DNA from: Acanthosepion esculentum
Taxonomy: Eukaryota; Mollusca; Cephalopoda; Sepiida; Sepiidae
Direction of reading: 5' to 3'
Assembly (NCBI GenBank): GCA_964036315.1
Contig: OZ038485.1
Location: 78,028,460 to 78,092,459, forward strand
Length of the DNA: 64,000 bases
Made by a program: the position numbers and the translations under genes. The number at the start of each line of letters is the position of its first letter. Within the stretch, counting starts at the first letter, position 1. Of this stretch, positions 32,331 to 43,529 are shown piece by piece. Under the pieces are notes generated by a model. It made no database searches, was not told the origin of the DNA, and saw nothing but the letters and a program-made list of their open reading frames with translations.

Positions 32331-33139
32331 AAAGTAAATTATAATGTTAACAAAGAAAATAATCTATACGATAATAAGTTAATCACTACATGATCATGAA
32401 GATACATTAGTTTTTTTTATATGCATTTAGAATGAATTTGTTTCTGACTAAAACATATAAATTATCCATGGTAGGGTACAGAAATAAAAGCGATTTACTT
32501 TTAATCCAATAAAAATGTAAAAATTAGTAAATAATATTTTTCCATAATTGTGTGAAATCATAATAATTCCCATATTTTTGTGTTGTTTTCGTTTTTATCA
32601 CAACTTTTCATTAGAGACATCTTCTCAGATGTCCACTTCGTACGGAAAGTGTGTTGTCCCTTTTTACGGGAAATAGTGGCGAAGAGAAATTGTGACAAAT
32701 ATAACAACAGACTTGGCTCATTACAGATTCCATACATCTGCGTGGTGGAGGATTAAAACGTTGGTTAAAATATATTGGGTTCCATGACAGTTGTGAGTCC
32801 AATCTAGTGTTGAAAATCCTGATCTTTGGTTCAGTGGAAGAAATGAACAAACGACACAAAGGTTAATAAGACTGTTGAGTAATAACTGACATGAGTTATC
32901 TCCTTATGCATAGAAAGCGGAGTGAAAACACTCTACTTTCATGAATTAAGTAAAATGTTTGGTTCAAAATTTTAAAAACGATTACCTATTACGAATCTAG
33001 GGACACTTCGACATGCTGTAATGGTTAGCAAGCTTTTCTTGCTAGATCAATTAAGGTGCTCCATACTTTCAGCCTTGCGCCACGTCTAAGCTATGCTTAG
33101 TAAATCGCTATACTTACCTGGCTTTGGCTAGGAAAGTTT
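32331..33139. other. AT-rich intronic stretch, no gene seen
   Basis: Short ORFs only. Nothing recognised. Confidence 0.4.
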
Positions 33140-33456
33140 CAAAATAATATTAGCTCAAGACCCAGGGAGCCATCCTCCAGGCGGTACCTCTTTTGGAGGG
33201 AGCTGGGGTCATTATCCGGTGCCTGATGCAACCCCAAAAGGGTATGTGCCTGGGTTTTTGTGCAATTTTTTTTTCACGTTATTGGCGGTAAACTCAATTT
33301 AAACTAACCTTGTGTTACATTCAATTGCAACGTGGGTGCACTGATAAATACCTACCTATTACGAAAATAAACACCCGAAGAAGGCCGGAGAATACGCCGG
33401 TTGAAACTTTGGGTGCATAACAAACAAGATGAGCATACTGATCCGAATAGTAATGC

Positions 33457-33512
<56 letters not shown>
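33140..33512 (+). repeat. Dispersed repeat ending in (TAA)n with hammerhead-like hairpin
   Basis: Ends in a (TAA)n tail (33,461-33,512), like the retroposed element at 2.6 kb. It contains CACCC (33,372) and GGGTG (33,411-33,415) as a perfect outer stem around CCGAAGA, a ccgg/ccgg inner stem and GAAAC. This is a hammerhead layout with U replaced by C in the first box. Confidence 0.5.
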
Positions 33513-33514
<2 letters not shown>

Positions 33515-33879
33515 TCATCTTACTAGAATACTAGAATACTCACAGTATTTAGTATTGTCGAAGTTATCGTTAATATTTTATGTTGTGATTTACAAACTCT
33601 AACTTTCGTTTAATTTTATAAATCAATCGATGAAATTTGAATAAGCTGATTTGTTTGGAAATTTACTTTGACAAAAACCCTACTTCGCGATTTAATAATT
33701 TTTAAAAATTTAATTTAATCTTATAGGACTTCATGGTAAACAATATTTTTATCTGTCTATATCTCTGAGATGAGGTATTATGATTATTTACAATATTTAC
33801 ACTGCAATCTTCAACTTCATTGCCATATTCACAACGTCTCGGCCGTCTTCAGAACCGAACGCTTTATTTCGTCTACCGG

Positions 33880-34440
33880 GGTAAATTGTTCTGGTTGTTT
33901 CAGTTATTTCCCTCTTCACTTCAACTCTGCTGGTATTGGGTCTAGTCACTGGCTCTAACCAACGTCTTTTTCCTTATTTTTATTTATGTCCTTGAGGACA
34001 ATGTGCATGTATTTCTGTGACTTATAAACCTAATGTTTCAGCAACTATTTTTTTATTACCAGTGCTCATATTGCAATTTTTTGTTATTATTATTATTAAT
34101 TTTTTTTGTTTTTACCAGAGCTTATATTGCAATTTTTGTTGGTGTTCATTGCTTTTCTCCAGCATTCCTTATTACTGGTTCCCATATGGTGTTCATTTCT
34201 ATGCTTGGTCGACTCAGGAGATTTTTCTGGCCTAGTATATGTGCTGATTCCTTAAATTTTCGTATTTTCCAGTGATGCTCTCTGTCTATTATTTCAATCT
34301 CATCCCTTAGGGGGCATTGATCTCTCTTTTCGCTCCATATGTGGTCAGCTACGCCTGATTTTTCTATTTCGCCTTGTGTTACCGCTTTGCGATGTTCTTG
34401 TAGTCTTACCTTAAGGGGGGGTCTCCTTTGTGTTCCTTAC
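33880..34440 (-). mobile_element. Penelope-like GIY-YIG domain fragment
   Basis: Minus-strand translation from about 34,430: LKVRLQEHRKAVTQGEIEKS, GVADHIWSEKRDQCPL, DEIEIIDREHHWKIRKFKE, LLSRPSIEMNTIWEPVI. This is the C-terminal part of a GIY-YIG endonuclease of a Penelope-like lineage different from elements 1 and 2. RT is absent. A related hairpin (CCGAAGAAGGCCGG) follows at 34,454 on the plus strand. Confidence 0.65.
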
Positions 34441-35736
34441 CACAATTCCCATCACCCGAAGAAGGCCGGAGCGTACAACGGCCAAAACGTTGTGAATATG
34501 GCAATGGAGATGAGGATAACAGTCTGAATAATGTAAATAATGTAAACATTATTTTTTTAATACCATTTCTTTTTTCCTTATCAATTTAACAGCGAAGTTT
34601 AAAATTCTTAGGATTGTTATTCTTAAGCTTGCAACATACAGCTGGCCATGTGTAAATATTTCTTTCTGGAGCTAAATTCCAACATTTCGAAACGTTTGAC
34701 CTTGTGATTTGTTTATAGTTCTCACAAACGCATGGCGAAGTGGAAACTGAATTCTTGTATATATAAAAAGTTAAAGAAAAGATATGCAAGAAACAATATT
34801 TTTATTAATTAAGTATTTGTTATTTTATAAGTACTTTTATTATCCTCTTATAAGTTTGCACTTCTCCCTAAAATTTGGTTTAGATCGGTCAATGTATGGC
34901 CATTTTAGAGGGTGTGACGGGCGGACTAACGGAAGTCGCAGAATATAGATATACCGAATGTAACAGCAAAATTGCCCAAATCGTGTAACAGCAAAATTGT
35001 CTAATTGTTAGATTAAGCTCTGAACTGTCGTATCTTAGATAAGATTAAAGATATCTTACTGGAATTCTCCGCGGTTTTTATAACACTATTGAACTCTACT
35101 CTGAGCAATGACAATGAATAATTACTCTCCAAGCTTAACTTAAGAATCATGATGAAATCGATCATAAACGAAAATGACATGTTCATCATTAATTAATCAT
35201 AGCTAAGGATCGGAAGTACACGAAGGATTGAAATAAAGCTTAAATATATAAATATATTATTCCAGGATCATTTTCCAACTTATTCAAGCCTCTCGCCCTC
35301 CCTAACCTTCTAACTTTCTGTCCTGGAATAACAAGATGCCTCACACATTTCAAGTACGATTTCATTTTCAAGTTTTTTTCACTGCTCTTTGGACTGTCAT
35401 GATTGAAACTCCTCTCTCACATGCCAAACCTCCTATGGACTGATTTGGATTTTTCTAATTGATCTCTTTAGCTCTAAGTTGAAATGATGACCCCCTCTTC
35501 CTGATATGACCTTCTGATCCAGTTTTCCTCTCTTCTGTTCCCTCTTTTTTAAACTTAAATCACCGTTCTCTGGATGGTTCTTGACTGAATTTGAAGATGG
35601 AAGCCAGAGTATGAATGTTAGTACGATTACTGAAGGCATTAATGATCTTTTTCCTCTCACCATTGCTCAGTAGGGAAAACAGTGAGTCTGACACAACACA
35701 ATTTTAACCTGCTCTCTAGATGAATAACTCAGTGTA
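34441..35736. other. Intronic/intergenic, no gene seen
   Basis: Includes a degenerate hammerhead-like hairpin at 34,450-34,490 in which the GAAAC box reads AAAAC. Otherwise AT-rich with no recognised features. Confidence 0.4.
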
Positions 35737-35962
35737 TAGGGTGGTCCAAAAGTCATGACACCCCGTATATGATATAATTTTCTTTTTCAGATTGCTGACA
35801 CGAACTTCTATAGTTTAGAAGAGTGGCCTTCTCGACGCGTGACAGCGTCAAGGAAAGTGAATAAACTGAATTCATTACATGTATTTTGCATTACTGTAGT
35901 ACTTGTTCTATTGTTCTCGTTACTTTTTGGTAGGGGTGACACGACTTTCGGACAACCCTGTA
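35737..35962. mobile_element. Mariner-like MITE
   Basis: About 225 bp with inverted ends: left tagggtggtccaaaagtc, right (reverse strand) cagggttgtccgaaagtc, each followed by gacaccc or gtcaccc. TA flanks both sides, as expected for the TA target of Tc1/mariner. No coding capacity. Confidence 0.75.
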
Positions 35963-36499
35963 TAATGAAAAACTAATCATTCTTTTCCGTGCTTGTATAA
36001 TTTCATGTGAATAGTTTTATGATTTAGAATAAATAAGTTGTTTTTTTTATCTAGAACGAAATTAGAGATAGCTGCTTTAATGTAAAACATGACATATGCT
36101 TTATGTCATGCATAAGCACGACCTTCCCATTTTAGAGTCAAACATTTTTCTCAACATTTTGTCATCGATTATTTTATATATTTTCCGGGATTTTCAATCA
36201 GACGAGCAAATAGAAAGCAACGTCGACTATAATCGAAGCGAAATAAGAGGTTTTCATTGAGACATTCTGATTTCTACGCTGTCGAGCGTATTCTGATATT
36301 TATATTCGCACATAAAATATTCTCATTTAGTTTTAAACCTTCTAATTTGGGTCAAGAGGCAAGTCTGGCCAGAGATTATTAGCTGTCGAACTACTTAATT
36401 AGAGTTTTAATTTTGTGTGGTGAGATTGATCCTCTAATTATGGGCAATTTTTGTAACCTTGTTTCAGACAAAGATTAAAACTTCATAAATATCTGCAGG
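35963..36499. other. No gene seen
   Basis: AT-rich intron sequence of gene A with no recognised features. Confidence 0.4.
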
Positions 36500-37190
36500 T
36501 AATGTAGACAGCTTGTGGCAATGTTCTTTCAGTATTTATTGTGGTTTTGTCATTCCAATAATTCTTATCTGCGGTGATGGTCTTATACTGACTTGTAAAC
36601 TTGCCCTTACAGTGATTTTTACGTGTTGCCTTCGTCTTACAATAGTTCTTGGTTGTGGGCTTCATTTTATAACAGTTATTACTTTTGGCCTTAAATGTGT
36701 CCCTTTTCTTAGTTGTGGCCTTGGTTCTACAGCAGTTCATATTTGGGGTTTTGTTTTTAAAGTAATTCTTATTTGGGTCGTTGATCTTAAAGTAGTCCTT
36801 AATTGTGTCCCTGATCTTACAGAAGTTCTAATTTAGGTCTTGGTCATACAGTAATTCTTTCTTGTAGTCGTGTTTTACAGTAGTTTTTACATGTAGTCTT
36901 GTTCTTGCAGTAGCTTCTTCTTGCATCCTTGATCTTACAGCAATTCTTAATTGGGGCCTTGGATTTACAGTAGTTTTTACTTAGTCTTACATTAGGTTTT
37001 TCCGTATCCTTGTGTTTAGAGTAGTTTTTCTTGTGTACTTGATTGTACAGCAGTCCTTAACTGTGTCATTGGTATAGAGTAATTCTTACTTGAGGCATTT
37101 GTCGTGCACTAGTTCTTTCTTGTGGTTTTTGTCTCTCGCTAATGTTTACTTGAGGTATTTGTATTAGAGCAGTTCTTACTTGTGGCCTTG
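36500..37190. repeat. Degenerate minisatellite, about 35-bp units
   Basis: Roughly 20 diverged copies of cttacagtagttcttacttg plus tggccttgg. ORFs on both strands here (Lys/Thr-rich on minus, hydrophobic on plus) are products of the repeat. It lies about 65 bp beyond the splice donor of the SLC16-like exon at 37,256. Confidence 0.85.
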
Positions 37191-37255
37191 AACGTCCCGT
37201 GACTGTTGTCCCGAAGTGAAAATTTGTGAATAAAAAAAGGTCTGATAGGACGTAC

Positions 37256-37381
37256 CATTAACGATAGGATATACGTTATATGCAACTCCAATTAATATTG
37301 ACATAATGCTGTAAGCCTCAGGCATTTTCTTAATTCCACTAATTACTGCAACGAGTACAATACGAAGAGGGATTCCGAAGG
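37256..37381 (-). CDS. SLC16-like gene A, exon for TM10-11 region
   Basis: Acceptor ccattgcag, donor GTACGT, both phase 1, 126 nt. The translation FGIPLRIVLVAVISGIKKMP then EAYSIMSILIGVAYNVYPIV matches the family's C-terminal half (LP.A.G....G.A..IGPP..G), though the usual GPP is altered. Open frame. Joins in phase to 39,356 and 28,119. Confidence 0.8.
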
Positions 37382-37689
37382 CTGCAATGGAAGATAAAAA
37401 ATAAATCTAAAACATGATTAGAAACTGTAGAATTGATTAAACCAACTATGCATTGCAAGACTATATCACATATTCTTAATCCCAGTGCTTTTACTTTAGC
37501 TGTTGATATTTAATTAGTGGAATACAATCAGAATAGATGGGTATATATGAGGGTCGAACTCAGTAAGTGTTGCCGTGATCTACTAAAAATGCTGATAAAT
37601 CATTGGCCGGGACCATGCAATAACGTCTTTTAATGGCATTTTAAAAATCTTCGTAGTTGTACAAGTTGAAGATATTAGCAAAAAGGACT

Positions 37690-38010
37690 GATAGATATTG
37701 TATCAGTCAGTCAGTTATGCGCCACGCGTGATACACGCTTAGACGATCATGTATCTTTCGATACATGACTGACGAGGTAGATTTTTTTCCGCAGTAGGTT
37801 GTCATTTCTTTCTACGGTAGACCAGTTGCCATCCAAGGCTATAGAACTGTCTGTCCTGTTATTTACCCATAGCTGGGAGAAGAAGAAGAAGAGGATCCAT
37901 ACCTTTCCCAAGGCTATTAGCAAGTGAGTGAATGTAATGGAGTCGACTGGAATTCGAACTCTCAGATTCCTCAATCCAAGCCGCTATCCACCATATTAGT
38001 AAATGAATAA
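37690..38010 (-). mobile_element. tRNA-derived SINE, copy 1
   Basis: Minus strand: tRNA-like head near 37,935-38,000 with an A-box-like tggtggatagcgg and a B-box-like gagTTCGAATtcc, then a body (ctatgggtaaataacagg, ggcaactggtctac, cctactgcgg, cctcgtcagtcatgtatcg) shared with 38,782-39,095. Confidence 0.8.
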
Positions 38011-38781
38011 TGTTGAATCTATGCCTCTTTAATATAATTGTACTGGTATTTCTTAAGGTTTCGGAAAAAAATGGCAAATATACAGAAGGAAGCATTTTAG
38101 GAGCTAGTTTAAAAAGATTTGGAATTGAATACAATTCGTACTTCTTAAACTTGATCGAAGAAAAAGTCAAATTCTTTTGTATAATGAGTTCAATCTTCAT
38201 TCGGTATCCAATTACTTTGGACTTGGGCTACAGATTGTTCAATGTCTTAGATCATGTCAGTGTTGTTTAAGGGGGCGGGGAACAGAGTTTTGCTGTTATT
38301 GTCTCTGCATATAATATAATGTAATGTAATATAGTGATGCGACAGCTATAGGTCGTACCGGGGAGAGAATTTCCGACGTCCAGCACTCACATTATTTTGA
38401 GCAAGGTCGAAAAAGCAGATGTTGGGACAAACAAACTCCATCTAGAGTGTCACACAAGACTTTTTAAAGAGCGTGTCTTACTTAGCAACCCTTAAGATTG
38501 AGTGTGATTTGGCACGAGAATTAGACTTTGAGGAACTCATCACGCATTTTGCTTCAAAGAATGTTAAAAAAATTCACTTTTAAGCCGCTTTGGAACTGGT
38601 TTTAGTCTTCGTATTTTTTTCAATAAAATACCGATTCGTAATTTTGCTCTCAACTTTTTGTAAAGAATTCCCTACTAAACCCCTACAGGTATTTTCTAGA
38701 GGCCCCTCGGGTTTCGAGGCCCGGCACATTTATGCCAGCTGTCCTCACCTCTCGTCGCCACTGGCTGTAAGGTTCACTAAC
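38011..38781. other. No gene seen
   Basis: Short ORFs only; the 86-codon plus ORF at 38,010-38,270 lacks family features. Confidence 0.35.
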
Positions 38782-39095
38782 TTGTTTAGTGCCATGCGTG
38801 ATACACGCTTAGGCGATCATGTACTTTTCGATAAATGACTGACGAGGCAGATTTTTACCCGCAGTAGGTTGCCATTTCGTTCTGCAGTAGACCAATTGCC
38901 TTCCAAGTCTGTAGAACCAGATCTGTCCTGCTATTTACCCATAGCTGAGGGAGAAGAAGAGGATTCATACCTTTCCCATTGTAATGGATTCGATGGATAC
39001 CTTTCCCATTGTAATGGATTCGACTGGAATTCGAACTCGGCTCTTCGATTCTTCAATCCGAGCCTCTACTCCACCGTGCCTCACTAATTTACTTT
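38782..39095 (-). mobile_element. tRNA-derived SINE, copy 2
   Basis: Same family as copy 1, better B box (gagTTCGAATtcc in minus orientation, near 39,010). It contains an internal tandem duplication of about 30 bp (cctttcccattgtaatgg twice near 38,970-39,020). Confidence 0.85.
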
Positions 39096-39355
39096 CTCAA
39101 ATTTCGTGGCATGCCAGTGGCGATACCTTTCTTCAATATAAATTTGTATAGTACATGACGAATCCAGTCTAGAGTTCGAACTCAATTCACCGGTTTCATT
39201 TTCCATTTTGAGAGAATTAATCTTAAATCACATAAGACGGTGGAGCATAACGCTCAGTAAAACTACACTTGAAATAAAAAAAATCATCCCCGAATATAGA
39301 ATAAAATCGAGAAATAGAATAATTCAAATTTTGAAATGATACATTCAGTACTTAC
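39096..39355. other. Intron sequence of gene A
   Basis: AT-rich; nothing recognised. Confidence 0.4.
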
Positions 39356-39480
39356 AAAAAGCAATGGAAAATCCGGTCGTACTTAAAACGAGTGTTGTAA
39401 ATGTTTGGCAAAAAGGAATGGTTAATATACTCAAAGACATGAAAACAAAAGATAACTTATGGGGATGTGTACGACATCAG
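39356..39480 (-). pseudogene. SLC16-like gene A, exon for TM9-10 region, frameshifted
   Basis: Minus strand between acceptor cctag and donor GTAAGT. The 3' frame gives HKLSFVFMSLSILTIPFCQ then TFTTLVLSTTGFSIAF, matching transmembrane segments 9-10, and joins in phase 1 to the next exon. The 5' frame gives ADVVHIP, fitting the family's G.LAD motif after a phase 1 acceptor. The two frames are offset by one base at a CCCC run near 39,461. Length 125 nt, where 126 would keep frame. Either one base is lost or another acceptor is used. Confidence 0.7.
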
Positions 39481-39484
39481 CTAG

Positions 39485-40225
39485 GAATCCAAACAAAATA
39501 TGGCTTACGGTGGAGATGTGACTCTATTTAGCTATGGTAATTAATTAACTTATTAGCCATAAAAAAAACTGAACGGAAAATACTGAAAATAGAAAAGAAG
39601 GGTTAAAAAGATATCCCAAAAGATATACCGTTGGATATAAAACGATTTTTCCCCAAAAGTATGTTTTCTCAATAAACCATAGAATTGCGTCAACGATAAA
39701 TTCACAGGAAGGTCATGCGGCGATCTTTGACAATTGATTAATGTTGGTCGCTAATACTTCAGAGTAAGAAAACACAAAATAACCAGAATCGACGAATATA
39801 TCGTCCGAGAGTGCGCAAAGATATTAGGAACTGGCCAGACAACAGGGCCGTGTGTTCATTGTAAGGATTTTGGCAAGGCGATAAGGCGATTGCGTAAACA
39901 AAGTTCCAGTTGATAATTTTGACTGAGAAATCCTGAATAAGCAATGGTGTCAAAGAGTTAATTATTGAGGCAAGCTCAGCCATACCAACACGATCGAGAC
40001 CCCATTGGTCGTGTGGTAGCAGTGGTGATAGGCGGAGGTAAAATAGTAAGAATGACGGAGAAGTTACTAACGCCCACCGAAAGGAATTGGCGTGAGGTAA
40101 CAATGTGAAGAGGAGGGAGTTTAGGAGGATAGCTATCATGCAACCTCTCCTTACGGACGAAGGTACCCCCCCCCCCAGAAATAGGATGTAATTAATTTTC
40201 CTAGCCAGACAACAAAGGATCACTT
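39485..40225 (-). other. Unassigned 161-codon minus ORF (39,759-40,244) and flank
   Basis: Long for chance in this AT-rich setting, but the translation (SRRGCMIAILLNSLL...) matches nothing I recognise. Probably a GC-richer repeat fragment. Confidence 0.25.
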
Positions 40226-40990
40226 GTTGAAATCGGGGATACACCGAAAACCCCAGGCTGCGTCTAACCCCGCACCGGTTTTTGGTCGAAGACCATATAA
40301 GCGAGCGCCCTTGGGCAATTCGCCAATTGGAGTTCCAGTTCGCGCTCAGGAGCCAGCCAGTTGCGGTTTGCAGTTGGAGAGAGCTGATAGAGAGATTCCA
40401 CGATTCCTGCTTCCGACCTCGCCTTTCTACAAAACAGCAAGTTATACTGACAAACGAAGCTAAGTCAGCACTTAAAAACTAAACCAGCTGACTTAGGAGA
40501 CCAGAACTTGCCTAGAAATGCAAAAGTGCCACTCTCAGAAGAAACGGGTTGGGAAAAAGCACACATTCCTGTATAGAACAGACTTATAAAAGTTGATTCG
40601 CTTTCTTTAAACCTACCCGAACCTTGTGGTTTTAATTTATTGCTTTTTGCTTGTGTGACGTCACCTCCAGTTTACACTCACCTTGCACTATGGCCACGGT
40701 GTCTGATTGATCTCGTCAACCTAAGATCAAAGTCACAGCGTGGGTAGGTTAGACTTGAGATCAAGATAGTTACTTCGGTAACCAGTCACTGGAAGCGAGC
40801 TGAGAGACGACGGAGCTTATGTCGAACCGGTTGCATCCGGTGTGAAGCCGTTAGAATCGACCATCCCATTTGGTACCCTGACCAAAGGATCCTGCCGGGT
40901 AGCGACGACCGCCGATCGACCTGGGGTCACAGAGACGATTCCATGAATTGACATAATCATAGCGCTTTCTTCTCGGCTCAGTTCCACACT
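40226..40990 (+). repeat. GC-rich block, candidate LTR or composite repeat
   Basis: Starts tgttgaaatcgggg, has a TATA-like catataagcgagcg near 40,292 and a second GC-rich half with gacctggggtcac near 40,919. LTR-like in composition and signals, but no matching second LTR or internal region is visible. Confidence 0.35.
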
Positions 40991-41059
40991 TACAACCTAA
41001 GCAGGCAGATATATCAGCAAAGAGAGGAAGAACTAAACTAAAGAGAGGAAAAAATGAGG

Positions 41060-41290
41060 TGATTCAAACGTGATTTAAGACCGTATAGAGACGTAATATT
41101 TTGCAAGATTGGAATGGCTTTTGCCTAGAAGGGCAGAAAGAAGCCACGTCATGTCGGTGAGAAAGTGACTGAAGTAGAGATAGTAGATCATCATCAATTA
41201 CATTACAGACCCATCTTTGAATTTATCCAAGAATCTAGAGATATGCAGCAGGAGCACCAGACCAGATATGTCATGCACAATCGAATGGTA
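41060..41290 (-). mobile_element. Jockey-like LINE fragment
   Basis: Similar to 3,530-3,690 (gagaaagtgactgaag, tcta.agatatgcagcagg, gaccagatatg), i.e. the region after the RT domain. Short and broken. Confidence 0.6.
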
Positions 41291-41304
41291 GACACGGTAA
41301 TTTT

Positions 41305-41430
41305 TACTTCGAAATAGTAAAGAAAAGCGAGAAGAACGATTAACTGCAAGAAGACAGAATGTATGTTCGTGAGCAAGAGAAGCCGACAAAAGTATGTGCT
41401 ATGAATTGGTGACGTCAGAATCAAGCAGAA
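41305..41430 (+). mobile_element. RTE-like LINE fragment
   Basis: Conceptual pieces NCKKTECMFVSKRS and YELVTS match the thumb region of the LINE at 8.7 and 12.0 kb. Confidence 0.6.
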
Positions 41431-41786
41431 ATTAATTACAGCAGATCTCACCATAGACTTAACGCCGGTAACTTTTATACTTTGTTTGATAGTGGACATG
41501 ATATTTCTTGGGATTAATAGTGGAGTGGTTTCCCTTTGCATTCTCCACGGTGGTTTATTGAGACACTACCTCTAATTATCTGGCCGTTGACTCGTCGAGA
41601 GATCTTCCGCTCTTTGATAATTCTCTTCTTTATCCAAAAGATCTTCAAAAATACTATAAATATTTATAGTTAAAAGGTGGTGAATATTTTTATTGAGTAT
41701 CAATTTGTGTTCATTTTAATATAAAGTTACATAATCATTTCTAAACAGTAAGACAAAGAATAATCTATTATACCAGAATTGCTTAC

Positions 41787-41931
41787 CTGCCCATAGCTAG
41801 TAAATGGCCAGCAAAAGACCAAAGTTTTTATTTTGAAAGATCGTTGCATCACAATAGCGCGACTGTTTAATTCTTTGCAACATCTCAGGTATTGACTTGA
41901 TTCCTTCAATACTGTATCGGTGAGATGAATC
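41787..41931 (-). pseudogene. SLC16-like gene A, central-loop/TM7 exon with in-frame TAG
   Basis: Acceptor catacag (phase 0), donor GTAAGC (phase 1), 145 nt. Reads DSSHRYSIEGIKSIPEML, a basic linker, then ATIFQNKNFGLLLAIY, a stop (TAG at 41,799-41,797) and LWA. The pattern FKN..F.LL......G is the start of transmembrane segment 7 in SLC16 proteins, so the frame is clear and the TAG lies within it. Phase 0 entry matches the exon at 49,704. Confidence 0.75.
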
Positions 41932-41945
41932 CTGTATGACCTCAA

Positions 41946-42672
41946 ACAAACAGTATAAACATGTTAAAAACATGAAAGATAATTACTTGGTAATTTAAAT
42001 ATTAGGTTAATGCCAAACACCTTGTTTCATTTAATTTCATTATTTAGTGGTAAAAATATTTTCCATACATTTCTTTGAATTCATAAAAACTTTCATTTAA
42101 ATTGTGTATTCCATCAAAAAATAACGATTCCGTAGTTCTGATTAGATGATTTATTTCAGAAATGTTTCATTAGCTGAAACTAGCGACCAGCCAATGGCAG
42201 GAAACAAGTGATAGTCTGAAAGTGAGAGGTTTGGACATTAGGTCGGATATAGAACTTCACATTCTAGCACGATTTCTGTTAGTTGCACTGCATTTGCAAC
42301 ATCAGAAGGGAAATTATTAGGCAGCAAAATCAGAAATCATCTTTGTCATTCGGAAAACATCAAGCTGAAGTCAAATGATTACTTTTCGCCAGATTAATTA
42401 TTTAACAATATCCTCTTCTAAGATTTACTTAAATGTTGTTGATGTGAACATTTACCTCAAAATTCACAAAATAAGACACAATTGGTTAAAGAGTGTGAAA
42501 GAACATGTAAATTATTTATCCTGAAATTCTTCACTTCCTATCACTTTCGATTCCATTCATATCACATACCTCATTCACCATGACTATTTCGATTATAGCC
42601 CTTTATATTGGGTAACCCTCTAGTTGTGTACTGAATGAAATTCAGTAAAGAAAAAAGAAAACAAAAAAATCC
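41946..42672. other. Intron sequence of gene A
   Basis: AT-rich; no gene seen. Confidence 0.45.
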
Positions 42673-42837
42673 AAAATCACCTCATGGCGAATAGCCTATT
42701 TCGACAGACGAAGATATCGGTCGTCTGTCTTATCAACCCCAGTGTGGACTGAATTTGTGCCCACACCGGGGTTGATAAGACAGACGACCGATACCTTCGT
42801 ATGCCGAAATAGACTATTTTCCATATGAGGTGATTTT
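42673..42837. repeat. Foldback element, 75-bp arms
   Basis: The left arm (aaaatcacctcat...tcaacccc) and right arm are near-perfect reverse complements around a short centre (42,748-42,760). Internal motif gacgaagatatcggtcgtc. A related single arm lies near 23,165-23,215. Confidence 0.9.
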
Positions 42838-43020
42838 AGATTTTGTTTCTTTATTAATTATTTGCTCAGTAATAATAAAAACATTGGGCTCTTTTTAAGG
42901 ATCAGTTTTAATATTTTACATTACAAGAATCCACTTGGATTATATACCAACGGATTTGTTACCTTTACTGTGTATATATGTGGGTATATAATTGCATATA
43001 TTTTTTTAACCTTTACTCTC

Positions 43021-43048
43021 TCTATATATATGTATATATATATATATG

Positions 43049-43079
<31 letters not shown>

Positions 43080-43102
43080 GTATATGTATATATATATATA
43101 TG

Positions 43103-43158
<56 letters not shown>

Positions 43159-43461
43159 CATGTATATATATATATATACATGTATATATATATACATGTA
43201 TATATATATACATGTATATATATATATGTATATATATATGTATATATATACATATGTATATATATATGTATATATATATATATGTATATATATACATGTA
43301 TATATATATACATGTATATATATATATACATGTATATATATATATACATGTATATATATATATACATGTATATATATATATACATGTATATATATATATA
43401 CATGTATATATATATACATGTATATATATATATGTATATATATATATGTATATATATATAT

Positions 43462-43525
<64 letters not shown>
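43021..43525. repeat. Compound (TA)n array punctuated by ACATGT and ATGTAT
   Basis: About 505 bp of TA interrupted at roughly 10-20-bp intervals by palindromic acatgt or by atgtat. All Tyr/Ile-repeat ORFs here are artefacts. Confidence 0.95.

Positions 43526-43529
<4 letters not shown>

Noticed and set aside
36483..36836. ORFs on both strands with a repeating pattern
   Set aside because: Products of a 35-bp minisatellite close to a multiple of three.
37859..38200. 113-codon minus ORF
   Set aside because: Runs through a SINE and its flank; not conserved between the two SINE copies.
39759..40244. Endonuclease domain of a jockey-like LINE
   Set aside because: Considered because of its position and length, but none of the endonuclease motifs could be read.
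40712..40740. Another U2-like segment (ctaagatcaaagt)
   Set aside because: Only 13 bases shared and the branch-recognition part is missing; may be chance.
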